Assembly: GCA_020747065.1 (NCBI GenBank)
Contig: JAGMVK010000004.1
Span: 992,001-1,056,000 of the forward strand
Reading direction: 5' to 3'
Source of the DNA: Cadophora sp. MPI-SDFR-AT-0126
Lineage: Eukaryota > Ascomycota > Leotiomycetes > Helotiales > Ploettnerulaceae
Length of the DNA: 64,000 bases
Shown: positions 11,344 to 24,805 of the stretch, in pieces
Layout of the letters: each line of letters begins with the position of its first letter
Numbering within the stretch: position 1 is the first letter of the stretch
The notes under the pieces: model-generated
What the model was told of the DNA's origin: nothing
Databases searched by the model: none
The model's input: only the letters and a program-made list of their open reading frames with translations
Position numbers and translations under genes: made by a program

Positions 11344-14300
11344 CAGTTTGGAACTTTTTGTTTCCAAAATCGAACCTGCTTGAAGTCCACAGGTCGTCGT
11401 GCCCCGCAGACACCTGGGTGAGGATGGCGGTGGCCAGCGTTGCGACTTGAACGGTGATCTTTGGGGAGTGCGGATTCGTTTCGTTTATAACGGAAGGAAG
11501 TCACGGATGACTAGAAATGGGACTGTTGGGCAAAGGAGTCCAGTCGAGTCGATTGAATGGAACGAATCTTGATACTAGCTCAAATACAGGTTACGGTTGC
11601 TTAGAGTTTATGGATGCGTCGATCAATAGGTAACTCTTCGTGTAGTAGGAACAATAGGTGATAGCTGTGGCAAATGTGTTGATGTGGTCTGGAAGCTGGT
11701 AATGTATATCATAGAAGATGTGATCCGGTGGGGAAAGAGGTTGTTATTATGTCGTCTAGAAGTGGACTCGACTGCCTCGACATGGGGTGGGAGATCTTAT
11801 AAGTACCACGGTATACTTGAGTGCTTGGACCAGGGCCGTGTTGATCGACGGCCCGCTGTACATGCCGGGGTGATGGTGGGTGTTTGCCAGAGAGTCTCAA
11901 AGAGGTAAGATGGAAACAGGGGTCAGGAAACAGATGAAGATGAGGTGTAGTTGAGGTCAAGTGGCGCCGGAATGTGGAGCTGCTGCTACTTAGCAGTTGT
12001 ACTAGGTTTCTGCAGGAAGGTTCGTGCTGGCTGGGAACGAATGAAACATCGTGCTAAGTACTACTACTAGACAGGCAAGACAGGAGAGCCCAGAAACAGG
12101 TTGAGTTGAGAAGATTGAACACTACCGTGACTACCTACTTTGAACTGCTCTATGAGGCCTTAAAAAGCAAAGCTGCAACTGAAAAGGGGAATGGGTCGTC
12201 TGGAAGCGCGAAATTATCCAAAATGTGAGTACGGCAATGTTCTTCCCAGCATCCGATAACCTACCTAGAGAGCCAGGGCCAGGGTAGGGCACAGATACCT
12301 ATTTGCTCCGCGCTGTCGTATGGCAGGACTGTAGTGGACAGCAGTGGACGCCTGTGGGGGTGTCCTGATGTCCTACGGATGATAGATGTTCTGCAAGTGG
12401 TGCCTGTATTCTGTCAGCCATACCAAGATAGGCTTGATGTCTCAGTTCACTAACTGGAGGTATCGGGCCAAGAAGTACGCCAACAGAGATGCCGCAGCGT
12501 CGAAGATAGTGACGGTGACCAGCCCACGGCGCTAGCTAGCAGTAGGCTTGTTCTTTTGTCCAGGGTGTTCAGTGCCAGTGCCACTGCAGAATGGTGGGAG
12601 GTGCAGCCAAATTCCCCGAGAAGAACCAGGAAACATTCGATGCCGAACAGGGGGAGGTTTGAAAATGCAACTTACCGAGGGCTCAAGGACAGTGCTGAAT
12701 CCGGACCCCGCTTTAAAACCCCCCCTGTGCTGTGGAAGCATTGCGATTTGACCACCAGCCTGGGGGACGCTACGAAGAGTATCACGACGGTGCATCGCAA
12801 GGGGAGAGAAACAGATGATGGCACTTACAGTATCGTACCTGGCTCATCCGCCGCTCTTGGCTGTCAGGGACATAACATACTTTGCCAGGAAACAGATGAA
12901 AGCGGTGATTTATCTCCTTTTGGACGCTGCTTCGGTTCGTCACTCTGTTTCTCCATGATCAAAAGCTTGCGAGTCGCAAAAACAGATATATCACCGATGC
13001 TTTCGCTGTCACGATGCCGGGTTGGGCAGTAACGCAATTGCTTGTTCGGCGCAGTTTCCTTATTTGCACATATATACTTCTTTTGCCGTTACGGAGGCCA
13101 ACGACATCCTGGAGTGGTCACTGGGATACATATTGTTCGACGAAAAGCATCTGAAAAGGGACAGACGAGAGTCCTGAGGGCCTTAGACCTCCTCGCGATA
13201 ATAAAATCTTGCTACCCTCAACAGAACCTGGTGATATCTCTGCCGCTGCTCTTTGGGAAACATTAAGGTTAGACTAAATGTACAAAAGCAGACCAGCTTG
13301 TAGTGATTTGCTCTCGAACACCTCTTCTCACTGCTGTAGCTGAAGTCAAATCATCTGAAACATTCCTTAGACGTCAGGATGATGGCCGAAATGATAAGAC
13401 TGCAATCCAGTGAGCTCAACATGCATGCAGTGAGTCTCGCAGCCTCGGTGTTGACAAGACTCCTGGCTGCAGATTCTCATGTGCCTATCACAGTCGATGC
13501 ACCTCGCTCGGCCAGCTGACAGGCGATTAACTTTGATGCTCACTGAACTACATGGGTAGGTTTAGGGTTCATCCGTTTGCGCTTGTTGCCCTGGTCTACG
13601 CGTAAATTAAACGTATTTGTAGCGACGGAAGACAGCCTTGAAAGAGCCTCGCGAAGTAAACAATCTTTGCGAGTTCGTTTTATGCTCCACTTGAGCAGAG
13701 CCTGACACTGGATGCCGAGTTTGACCTGGGTTACGGATGGGGAAGCCAGGGATGTGAGAAACGTCAAATGGAGAGGGTGGCCTGGTGGCCTGGATAGGTG
13801 CGAATGGGGTTTACTTCTCGAAGAGGCGATACAGGAATCCTGCTCTTCGATTGGATCTCCATCGTTCATCTTCTGTTTCGCTCTCGGCCCTTCGCAAGGC
13901 ACCCTGGTCATTTGGCACACAAGAAACATAACAAAAGGCAGGGATGAGTCTGCTATCTCTGTGGTCACCCTCCTCTGGATCAACGCGCTGGGACGTGGCT
14001 TCGTTCAACCGTTGTCAAGGACATCCTCGGCGGAGAGAGAGGAATAAGGAGCGTGGCTGGGCTGGCCCGGTTGGAGGCAGAGTTGTAAATGTGCGCAAGG
14101 ACGACCGGGTAGGAGCTTGGACGGTGGACTGTGCGTATCATAATAATTCTCCGTACGGCTTCGTTCCGCGTGCTTGTTTTCCAGGACAATTTTGCCGAGG
14201 GCAGCATGGAGACTTTTGAATCTTGCTGCAACCGAGAAGAGTATCCTACGTTTTGGTGAGAACCGAACATGCGAGTGCTGAATAGAGGTATATCTGGTTT

Positions 14301-17300
14301 CTAGAAGAGGTGGGAAGGCTATCCTGAGGCCCCTGAGGCTACCCCTAACTAAACTTGAGTCAATTATCAAGGCCGTTGAGTTGTCTTCGTCCCGCATGCA
14401 TTGAGGATCTGCCAGGGGAACCTGGCTAGTAGGGAACTTGACGTTAGTGCTATGCACGCCACAGCTATTATCCCGAACCAGGTCCAGGACGGAGAGCACA
14501 GTAATCATTTCCCTTGTGCTCTGTGAAAGCACTTCAATACGTGTCCACCAACATCATCTATTGGCACAAGAACAAGATGCTTGAATATCCAAACAGCGAA
14601 GACAGTATCATGACCCTTTCTGGGGAAGCTGTGGGACAACCAGGAAAGTGTCGGGGAGCCGCAGCATATGCTGACTAGCTCTCCCGGGGTTTGCTGGCTG
14701 TCGACGTGTGAAGCTTCCAAGTGCACAAGGTTCATGCCGATAAATGTCGATGTGTGAAAAGTCAAAACATCAGAGGATCCCCCCAAGTGTTTCACAGTCC
14801 ATCTGCTAGACCCCGTTGGGTCGTTGACAGCTTTCTGGACGGCTTGGGGAAATTGGTGTGCTATTCTGAGAAGCACTAGACAGCAGCGAATAGCTGCTTA
14901 TTTATCAGACTCCAATTTGTGTCTGAAGTGGAGGCCGCCGACGGCTTTCACGAATTCCTGGACACACTTCCCCAGGCGACGCTGGGCTCTCTTGACTCCT
15001 GTTACTTGTGATGTTTACTGCAACTCGTATTTGTGTAGCACGTCCTTGTTGCTGATCATCAGACTCGAGGGCCAAGCAGAGATCTAGAAGCACCAGGAGT
15101 AGATCAATCCTCTAAAGACGCAAGCGTGATGCCATGACCAGTGAACTACCACCAAAAATTTGCTAATCTCTCGGCAGGCTTCCAATCTTTTGAGGACAAC
15201 ATCAAATGAGCATTTGAGACATGTGTGCAAGGCAAGAAGCTGCAGCCAGCCACCTCATTTAGTGTTGTGATCCTCGAGTCACTGGGGTCTCGAGATATCG
15301 TACTCGAATTGTGTTGCAGTATCTTGTGACTAGTGGAATGTAAATACCCGTGCTTCTGCGCCTTGGAGAAAAGCTGGAAAATTACCATCAGACGAAGTGA
15401 CCTTGTGCAGCTGAGCACTGGCCATGACCCGAGAGACGACGTAGGTGACTCGGATCTTGACCTGTGCGGACTTGCAGTTTGTGTTTCGTGATGCTTCTTT
15501 TGGGACAAGCAGTTTCCTTCCATGCATAGGGCAAGACTCCGAGCCGCCAGGAGGTTTGACGACATGCGCCAGAGCCACAATGATTGTCCACTCGGTGGCC
15601 ACGAGGCTCTGAGACGACAGTCAGTGACCGAAGCTTTTGACATCTGACATTGTGGATCGGAAGCTTTGTCTGTCAGGAGGAGGCTGTGAACGTCAGATCA
15701 GGATTGCCCACAGGGATGGTGGGTGATGCATCTGATAGGACAGGCAGACGGCATGAAGACAGATGTTTCAGTGGTCGATCGTAGCTTGATTGTTGGTTGT
15801 TCCGTCAGGCTGAGCTGCAGAATCTGTCTGGGATGGTGATCTGAGTATTGATGCGGATTCCCAGCTTGGATAATGTTTCGCTGGGACGTATGAAATGGAA
15901 GGTCGCTGGGCAGCTGTGATATGATGTTCTCGAGTTTCCATGACGGGAAGCCATGATGTGGTGGCATACATGCTGTCGTTGCACTGGCACAACAGCTGTA
16001 GACGGCACGAGAGGGTCAAAATCCGGTAACGAGATTGACGAGAGACATCCTGGTATTTCTGAAGAATGTCGTTGGACCGCGAAGATCCAGATGTGGACAC
16101 CAGCGCCTCCATCCAGTCATGGTCAAAGCTGCACTTGTCAATCAAGATCCCTGACCCCCTGATCTGACGCTGTCTCGCTTGATTTGATCTCCCCGCGACA
16201 ATTCGCGGATCACGACAGGACCGGAACCAGGATCTGATATTGCCTGTGCTGTCAAACGTCGCTTTGACTCGCAAGCTGTTCTGCATCTAGAAATCGATGC
16301 TTTCTTCTTCTCTTCCTGGCTTGAAGTTCAGCCATGAACGGGTCTGCCCGCTGCCTGACAGGCGGATGAACGGTCAATTGGCAGTTCCAGATCAGTAGAT
16401 CGTTGGATTCCAATGCCAAGCTATATCAGAGATATTAAAATAGTTCATGCGAAACAGCCAGGCAGCAAAACATCTGTGAGAGCTCTGAATGGCGTGAGTG
16501 ACTCGAAGAGCTTTACTTGTACTTCGTTACGATAATTCAAGGACCATATGGACAAACGGGGAAGAAAGCTGTCCCAGCGATGATGCAGGCAGCAATCTCT
16601 TGATGCACAGCATAATCGCTTCCAACGTCCATGGTGATCGATCTCAAATGGAGACGATCATCTGTCTCGCAGACGGGAAGCCGCCGGTATTCGACAGCCA
16701 AGCTAAGAGTCTGTACGACCAGTCAGTAGCAACAAACTCGTACTTGGGTCTAGCGATTGCTGGGGACAGTCAGCTTACATGACATCGCAACGGCTGGACG
16801 CATTCCGAGCTTTGGGAGAAGCAGCTTGCAACAGTGACACCTGGAAGACTCGGAAAGCGAGCGCTGCTGCAACATCCATGCAACCTGCCGTCCACAACTA
16901 TCTGTTCGGGCTTCGCGACTTCGTCCCCACCCATATCGGGCTCTTCTCACGAAGTGTCAAGTTTCATGACTCGACCCGAGAGCGTCAGACAGCGGCACAG
17001 ACAAACGGGTATCGACAGGGAACGGGACGATCTTCAACTCAAACGCACGCCAGCATCCCAGTCGATGCGAGAAACAACTCGAGTGCCAGCCTGGTGTTGT
17101 CGCCGCATGTATGAGGAGTCAGAACCCCCAACTACAAACAAAACCACGAATTGATGTTATCACCAAATCTTGTCGAAGCAAGCGCTATGTCACGTTCGAC
17201 AGAACAGTACATTCTTTCGGTTGAGTGTTGAGACAGACAAGCTAGGGCAGAGACTGGCGAGCGTTCTTCAAAGTAGGATCTTCCAGTACGAAGTGCTTGC

Positions 17301-20300
17301 GCAACCCCCCTATTGTGGACCCTGAAGCTCGGGTTCCAGCACGCAACCGTACGAAGATATCAACCCATGGAAGATTCCTGGTATGAAGTCACCAGTCCCA
17401 AGAATCATAGGTAATACAGCACGCAGAGTAATGAATCCGTGTAGAGGTACAGCAAATATAATCAATCTACAGCATGCGCTGAGAGACTTGTGGAAAGGTC
17501 GAAGCGGCATGCAGAGTCCAGATCCAATCTACGGGGCAATCCGCCCTGAGGCTTAACTTGGAAACATTATGACGGCTAAGTTTCCAGGCCAGCCATTCCC
17601 CCCAAGCCCCCGGAATTTCCGGCGGATCACCCCGCCATTATCCAGAGTGCCAGCAACAACAGCACAACGTGTAGCAGGCCATATTATTTGTTGTTGTGCA
17701 ACCGAAATGTCTGGGAATTAGGAAGATGCCATTCATATGCGATGGCCCGGTCTTGTTCACGGGCTCCGACAGGGCAAGTTACCAAGATCCTAGGCCGTGG
17801 GTTCGCACAGGCGGTCCTCTGACGACAGAGAAACGACAGCGGCCAGTTCAAGTCCTGGCTATCACCTGAGGAGAGCGAGGTTTCGAGCTCTGTGCAACTG
17901 GAACGGCCAACTAGCTTCGCTACAACCCCTATTCTATTTTCAATGGACATGAAGGATTCCGCAGAGGCTCTGCTTCGTTGCTGCTTCCAGATGAAGAGAT
18001 GGCAGCGACTGGCTGATTCCAAGTGGATGCTGTTCAGATCAACAACTCGAGACTTCGAATCGTCATCAAGAAAAGAAGAAGTTGCAAACACTATTCAGGG
18101 CATTGCAAGTTAGTGCATTTGGAAGGTCGCATCGCTCATTTCCGCATCACGATACCAATGGCGAAAGATCACGCTTTTTGTTTGTATTGAGTCAGTTTTG
18201 CCAAAATAGCGAGTTGAAACCAATCTACTTTAGTCTTTCGGTGATTTCCTGACGGAAGGTTCCCTTGTGATAAGTGTCCTGATCATGGGCAGGACCAAAT
18301 GTTGTTGCGCTACGCGGGCTCTAGATTTTAGTTTGTGGTCGAGGCCGGAAAAGATGAGGCCCTCAAGCTCTGGAGGGCAGGTTACCCGTACTGGGTACAA
18401 TGCCATCATACCGTCCGCATCAATGGCGGGCTTCTCCTATGCCATCCTCAATACGTTTCGGTAGAGGAAATCCCCCTCACGTTTGTCCGGATATTTTTCC
18501 TGGTCCTCCCTGAATTTGGAACCTCAATGTCTAGATTGTGCCTTTTTAGTCAATAATCCCATCCGCGTTTGACTGTTTTTCTTTCCCAGCGCCCTCCAGA
18601 GCCCAATTCCACAGCTGTTTCTGTTGCCTCCATTGGGGCCGTACAAGTTGCCGCAGGCCCTACACCAGGCTTTCCAGAGTACCTTCGATGTCTAGTTTAG
18701 ACCTTCCAGTACCGGATCATCATTGAGCTGGAAAACAAGGCTTCACTTCAAAAGCATTGCCCCAGCATCATATTGCTGATAGCGGGCCAGAATTATTCGC
18801 ACTTCCTGCCTTCTAACAGACCCAAATTCCTTCATACGATCATCGAGGCTCCGGCGAAAACCTCCGATTTCAATAGATTGTTCCTGCCGAACTACCAGCG
18901 CTCCTTCGTACCGGACCTCGTGTCGAGTCCATCATGACAAATTGTGACTTCGAAGAGGCGACAACAGAGTCATGGAACGAGCCATCAACGCCACGTTTCG
19001 AGTCCGACGTCAAAACACAACGCCCCCTTCAGTGGGAAAAGCGGGAATCAAAGGGATAGAACGGGGTGCAGCTAATGTCGATGTGACAATCCCATCCCAA
19101 ATCACGACGGATCCTCCGCTAAAGGAAAATAGCGCACACTCCCGGCTTACATCCGATAGAACCATGTGCTATATCGACTTTTGCCCTAAAAACTCCACCG
19201 GTCACTGTATTAATGAAGCTAAACATTTTAGCAACGGGCGTACTTCCCCTGAAGGAGATTTGGCCGAGGCAACTCCTCATGGAAGGAAGAGTGAAAGACA
19301 AGATGAACGAGCTCGCGCCGTCTTTCGTGCCGTGCAGTATGCTTACTGTGATAGCGAAATTTTCAGAATAGCAGGGAGCTTGTGGCTTCGGTACATCCAG
19401 GAACGAATTGTTTCGCAGCATTTATGGGGTCGCTACTCTGGATGCTGTTTGTCGTTGAAATGTCACGACTCACGACTCACGCCCCCGCATCCTCATGGCC
19501 TCGGCACCTCTCGACTTTCTCCTCCATGCTTTGACGGGTGACAGATCATATATGATTACGAATGAATATCTCGTGATTTAACTGAATTGATCTTGTTCAG
19601 GTGCCGAAGAGCGGACTGAATGGGCAGATCCCAGACTATCCAGACCTAAATCCGCCAGCCCTCCAAACGAGCTATGAAGGTCGATTTCCTTCTAGGCTTA
19701 CTCCTCATATACCTGGCACGGTAGTTCTACGAGAATATTGATAAATTCGAGGCAGACGCTAATCACGTCAGGGGAGGACATATTCCGGCACTTCGACGAC
19801 TACCGCGCGATTCCCACGACCAAACTCCTTCAGGTCTTGGAATCTTAGAGTAGTTCTGTTCAACCGACAGACATCTCATCCGCTCTTCCAGCATTCCGAA
19901 ATTCCATCATCTATGATTTGCTAACGGGTATCGCTGAGCTTCATGTTCATGCAAGATCAAATTGCCCATCTGCTCGCCCGGCTCTGCTTCTCATCTTTTG
20001 TGGCAACAGAATTGACTGTCAAGTGGCGCTCCTTGGTCAATCAGATTGTTTCCCACGCTCCTGCTCCTTGACGTGAACGACAGATGTGCTTCTTGATCCG
20101 GATATACAGTCCGGCCAGAACGAGGTTCCGGATAACGGGCCCGTGAAAGATCTTCAGAAGCTATCAGCAGATCTTGAACGCATTACTGGTGGTGGCATAG
20201 TTCCCCCACAATCTAGGCCTCAGCCTAACGGCTCGCAGTCTTCAATATATCTCCAATCATTGGATCCTTTCTCAAGATTCGTGCTTGGTCCGTGACTTCA

Positions 20301-21547
20301 TCATTTGCTCCTAGACGCGCCTCACTGCCGCCTGATTTTCCATGCCAGTTGCAGTTTTTGAACGCAGATCTTTTGACCCTACATGACTGACCGCTCCAAA
20401 AGCCATAAGCAAGTAGTTCGCAAATTCCCTCGAAACGGAGAACACAAAGATGTCCCATATATCGTTAGATCCCGGTAAAGCTAATCCTTCATGAGTCTGC
20501 GTCCCTCAATCCCGAGTCCTAGACCACAGAACTGCCGAACCCCCCGTCGTGATTGTCATCTGGGCTGCATGACAACTATCGACCTTTTACCAGCTCCCCT
20601 CTCAGATTCTGTCTTTCTGACCTCTGAATCCTACGTACGACAGCCGCCAAGAGCTACCACATGATTTTCCGACTCAGGACGAAGCATAGCAATTCTCCAT
20701 TTATCTCCCAAGATGTCGCTATCAACAAGCCAATGGTGAATCTGCCATGTCTCCAAATCACGAGTCAAGCGGGATCATCGTACGTATCCCAACACAACCA
20801 CTAATATGAATTTGGAAAATGAAGACCCTTCAATGTCTCGTGTACTGCTAAGATATTCACCTACCAGGGAAACTCTATAGCTGAAAGCCCACTTCCTGTC
20901 TTTCGGCACTGATAATCCACTCGACTGCGCTGTTCCATCAACACAACCGTGAAAACTTCCGCAACCATGTGAACAGATCCAAGGTCTGCTGCTCGGTTCA
21001 CAGGCGACATCCTGACTGTCTGTAGATAACAAGGAAGCAGAGTGATTGTAAAGATAACAAGAAATTTGCGATCCGACATGAATGCTCAACTCATTGGTTT
21101 ATTGGGGCCTGAAGTAAGCTCGAAAAATGTAACGTCATAGGCACTCCATTTCAACCCCCGATCTGGCTGCTTGGTTGTCGCCCCTTTGCCGAAGGGGTGA
21201 CTTCGCATATCGCAAGGCTTTATGTCAAGACTGGATATGCAATTCCTCAAGGATGTGTGAGCAAACATCAAGGGTTTGGAAGAAAGATGACGTGAATGTG
21301 TTTGCATATGTGAAATTACAATAATCACTCGCATATACGTCATTCTTTTCGAGCACGTCCGGACGAAGCATGACCAGTCCTGGAAGCCAGCAAGCCAGTA
21401 TTGTGGACAGATGAACTGAAATTTGTGGGGCAATAATAAACCTCGCCAGATATGCAAGCCTAGATGCCATGCGCGCCGCTGTGTTGTTGTCTCGGGCAGC
21501 ATGTTGGTTAATAATGAACTCCTCAATCAATAAGTGGATACATGGAC
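11344..21547. other. About 10 kb without a recognisable gene
   Basis: No spliced or intronless gene with a family signature is found on either strand. Frames of 140-190 codons exist (for example 13540-13983, 14005-14532 and 15146-15643, minus) but have random-looking composition, no domain and no splice partners. Base composition is not AT-rich, so this is not an obvious RIP-mutated transposon graveyard. No terminal repeats, transposase or reverse transcriptase motifs were seen. It could hold long regulatory DNA for the homeobox gene or non-coding transcripts; the sequence alone does not say. Confidence 0.5.
18972..19541 (+). CDS. Doubtful 189-codon open frame
   Basis: This is the longest ATG-initiated frame in the gene-poor stretch. 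Nothing in it is recognised: no signal peptide, no membrane segment, scattered Cys and Arg. Under random base composition roughly one frame this long is expected in a 64-kb six-frame search, so chance is a sufficient explanation. Kept only so that transcript data can test it. Confidence 0.15.
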   Translation: MERAINATFRVRRQNTTPPSVGKAGIKGIERGAANVDVTIPSQITTDPPLKENSAHSRLTSDRTMCYIDFCPKNSTGHCINEAKHFSNGRTSPEGDLAEATPHGRKSERQDERARAVFRAVQYAYCDSEIFRIAGSLWLRYIQERIVSQHLWGRYSGCCLSLKCHDSRLTPPHPHGLGTSRLSPPCFDG

Positions 21548-23477
21548 CTATCGCCACTCCGGAATCCATTCCTTGGGATACTCATGCTCCCAAGAGATAT
21601 TGAAGGTCCTCGTAGCGAGTCGAGGGTGGCCAGAAGCCTCAAGAGCCTCCCAGTCGAGGTGTTCGGGCTTTCTCTCAGCCTTGATCAGGTACACAAGCTG
21701 AGATATCTCGACCTTCAATTTGGCAAGGGGTAAATGCTTTTCGGGGGTACGTAGAATCTTCCAAGCTGTTTTGACGAATGCAATGTCGAGATCATGACAC
21801 TTATTGGGTTCGTCCAGCTCACAACCCAGTGTCTGAGTCCTCAGTGTCAATGATAGCAGTCGAGGAAAGGCACTGATGCCTTGCAAAAGTTGGAGATGCT
21901 ATGCGAGAGAACGTCAGTTTGATAAGACTGGGGAAAGAGGAAATGTATATCGAAAGCCTGTTTTACATCACCATTAGTCCGATCGATTCCAAGGTCCAGC
22001 TCTTCGACTGAAGGACAATATTCACGTATTCTGGCTATATCAACCGACGACAACGCGGGGAAATCAGTCGTAGTGAAGACTGTGAACATCTGACGGGCTG
22101 CCGTTGATATATGAGGATCTCGGGGCCGTCTCCGTGTCCATGAAGGTGCATCGGGCCTAACAAATTCGCCCAACAGCCGATTCTGATAACTCTCGCTGAT
22201 ATCACAAAGGCGCAGAGACCGGAGCGCTGGTTTATTGTTGAGCGACGAAATATCGAATCTGCCGAGCATGGTAGATACATCAATAGATTCTAGAAGAGGG
22301 AGTGCAGAGAGAAATTGGTTCAGCATCAAAGCAGTCTTCTCCTGGTGCCGATCGTACGTCGATGGCCTTACCCGGTGGTCATACCGAGAACCTTTGAACA
22401 TCCGCAATCGAGGGAAGTAATTTGGTTGCACGGTCCGCAGGAAGGAGTCGAGATCTCGCATTTCCAGATATTCCAATTGAGAAAAGTCCACTAAAGTGAC
22501 CTATGATTCAGCGAGTCACTCCATAGTGGCATTGAGTCGTCAATGACGACCAATGACGACGGATTGTGTTCGGTTTGTTGGGGAGGGATGGGGGTGATGT
22601 ATCTACGCGTTGAAGCATTCATGAGACTCACACAGCCTGATCACGTCTTCTCTATCCATCCGCCACCTGTCCACGGGTACCGAGAAATGTCTTACAGGAG
22701 GGAGAGGGCCAGAGGCGGGGTTGAACCGTCCTCGCTGCGATGTCATGGTTATAGATTTGATGCTTGATGCCGCACGAAGTAGGCTGTGTAGTCCACTGAC
22801 GTTGGTACTAAACGCTGCCACGAATACTATCGACATGATGTTAGCTGCAGGATATGACGAGGCGAGTTGCGCTTCGTCTTCTGCTTCCAATGGGCAAAGG
22901 TAGCGATCGACAATGAGCGAAACCCGAGGTTGCTTCTGTGAAATGAGGCGGCTGAGACTTTGAGGCATTGGCTTTTGAAGCATCCAGCTATAGAGAATGT
23001 CAGCCATTGCTCGCATGCCGTATCGTCAAATCTACCGAATGGTTTCTAGGCGTTGGCATCCATCTAACAGCTGGGTAGCTTGGATCCAGTCCACTTCGTC
23101 GTACAATGCAAAGTGACGAGTGTGTAGGTGAATGTTCAATTTTGCAATCTGATGACACGGATTGTTTATGTGTTTCAGTAGGGATTGGTCTACTGTTAGA
23201 CTACGATATCGAAAGGGGGTAACGATGGTGTTAAATTTCTGTGAAACGAGTTGGAGGGGTAGAAATGACTGTGGATTGAAGCCGAATTTGGGATCTTCCG
23301 AGAGCTATTCTTTGGTCAAAGATGGTCTGCAACTAATCGATGGGAATCCACCTTTTCGAATATGATCAACGTGATTTCTGGACTGAGATCTCCGAGCAAG
23401 GGTTTTTGAGGCGTATTTCTTGCAGCGACGTCGTCGAACCCGGACTGGTGTGTTAATGGTGTCATGATGCCAGCCAT
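21548..23477 (-). CDS. F-box protein with leucine-rich strands
   Basis: Five exons assembled by phase: 23477-23334, 23268-23036, 22987-22632, 22490-21967 and 21898-21548, giving 535 residues. The F-box is at about residues 26-68 (LLGDLSPEITLIIFEK, then LPLQLVSQKFNTIVTPFRYRSL). The remainder has repeated strand/leucine patterns (CQRLETIR, LEYLEMRDL, LRSLRLCDI, YCPSVEELDLGI, FPRLLSLTLR), the usual form of fungal F-box/LRR-like proteins. By family knowledge the F-box would bind Skp1 in an SCF ubiquitin ligase and the C-terminal part would select a substrate, which is unknown here. Introns 2 and 5 have good CTGAC branch sites; the first donor (GTTGCA) is weak and could shift by a few codons. A short upstream AUG with an immediate stop precedes the start. 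Confidence 0.78.
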
Positions 23478-24805
23478 CTCAACATGAAAAGACGTGTATC
23501 CAGGCTGTAGATGGTTGTCCTGCGTGGTTTGTACTTCTTGGTCTGGTTGATGCGAAATGGTCGTGATGTTGAAGGCAAAGACGCGGGTGCTGTCACGTGG
23601 ACTACTGTATTAGTCATCGCTCTTCCTTTTAACCAGCTTCCGAATTTCTCGTCGTCACATCAACAATGGTTCTAATATTTCACCAACGCGCGGATGTGGA
23701 CGAAACAATTGCGTCTTCAAAGCCGATGTTCGCATTCTTTGATCATTTCTCCACACTGGCTCTACAATACGTATGAGTTCCACTTGTTGGATGATCCGCC
23801 TCATCAGCCACGGAAAGCTGCAGCCACGCAACTCTGCAAATAATCTTACACCCAAGCTCCTGATCAGCCGCAATCCCATCTATTTCTAGTAGCCATATCA
23901 CGCATTGGACAAGCAGTGGCATGTTCCGAACCTTTTTCACTTATGGCATATGCCAGGGGCTGCGTGTATAAAAATGGGTCATGTTTCAAACCTCAGGCGG
24001 TTCAATATCCGATCGACTTACGATCTCCAACCACCACTCATGGAGCAAAAATAGTCGTCATTTCCATCCTGAACATGCGAAGTAGTATTTTGGGGTAGGT
24101 TATGTTATGTCATATGGTTAAATTTTGAACAGTAATTGTGAAGGAAGCTCGGTTGTGTCTTATTCATATCCACATGATTCTTTCAGACCGATGGGCTGGA
24201 GACCCAGAACACAACATCGGGCATTTAGCAATGGAGGGAATTCTTATCCTGCCTTCCCAACTTCTACGACGCTATCTGATGCCGCAGCGAGAAAATGTTT
24301 CCCCACGAGAAGAGTGGCTGGAATTGAGGGTCTTATTCTCCCCTCCACCAATAAAATGGTACGCGTGTACATCGTTTCATCCCAACAACCCACGCAATAC
24401 CGACCTGGACCAATCCAGGCGTGCAATATTAGGATAGAGTGCTAAAATGGAGCTCTTACGACTGACAGGCGGCGAGGTGCGCTGAATAGGTACTGTGCTG
24501 CCCTGTTGTGGCGTTCACTCCACGCGTAGCCATGAGTGAAGTCGAAACGAAACTTCGAGTTGTGGAGTTCGTCCGGACAGTCAGGAAGCGGATGTCACTT
24601 CGTTGGGATTTCGCTATGTTGAAGTTATGTGGACATTATCAACATTGAGGGTAGAGGCTCGTTGTATAAGTACACGTTGGCATTCCTTCATTTTGCTTCT
24701 CCATCCTCATCAGCTTTATCAAATTCGTTGTCTTTCATCTCTTTCTTTCTCCTTTCCAGCATAAATTCACTTCACGGCAGTGCCACTTCACTCTATCATT
24801 TCATC
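23478..24805. other. Intergenic between divergent F-box and secreted-protein genes
   Basis: 1.3 kb. Frames of 60-105 codons on both strands (for example 23743-23940 minus and 24125-24445 plus) show no family and no splice context. Holds the promoters of both flanking genes. Confidence 0.45.
24664..24670 (+). promoter_or_regulatory. Possible TATA box of the secreted Pro/Ser/Gly-rich gene
   Basis: GTATAAG lies about 136 bp before the assigned ATG at 24806, followed by a pyrimidine-rich leader typical of strongly expressed fungal genes. Position and sequence only. Confidence 0.35.

Noticed and set aside
12556..13032. 158-codon plus-strand frame
   Set aside because: Begins at a non-ATG codon and has no family resemblance.
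14005..14532. 175-codon minus-strand frame
   Set aside because: Starts and composition look random, no domain, no splice context; length is expected by chance in this much sequence.
21086..21526. 146-codon minus-strand frame after the F-box gene
   Set aside because: Overlaps 3' UTR space of the F-box gene; no motif and no in-phase join to it.
11344..21547. Possible transposon or RIP-mutated relic
   Set aside because: Base composition is near neutral, with no terminal repeats and no transposase, integrase or reverse transcriptase motif.
24629..24805. Upstream extension of the secreted Pro/Ser/Gly-rich protein
   Set aside because: Frame is open, but it would bury the clear signal peptide that starts at 24806; the upstream part has a leader-like pyrimidine composition.
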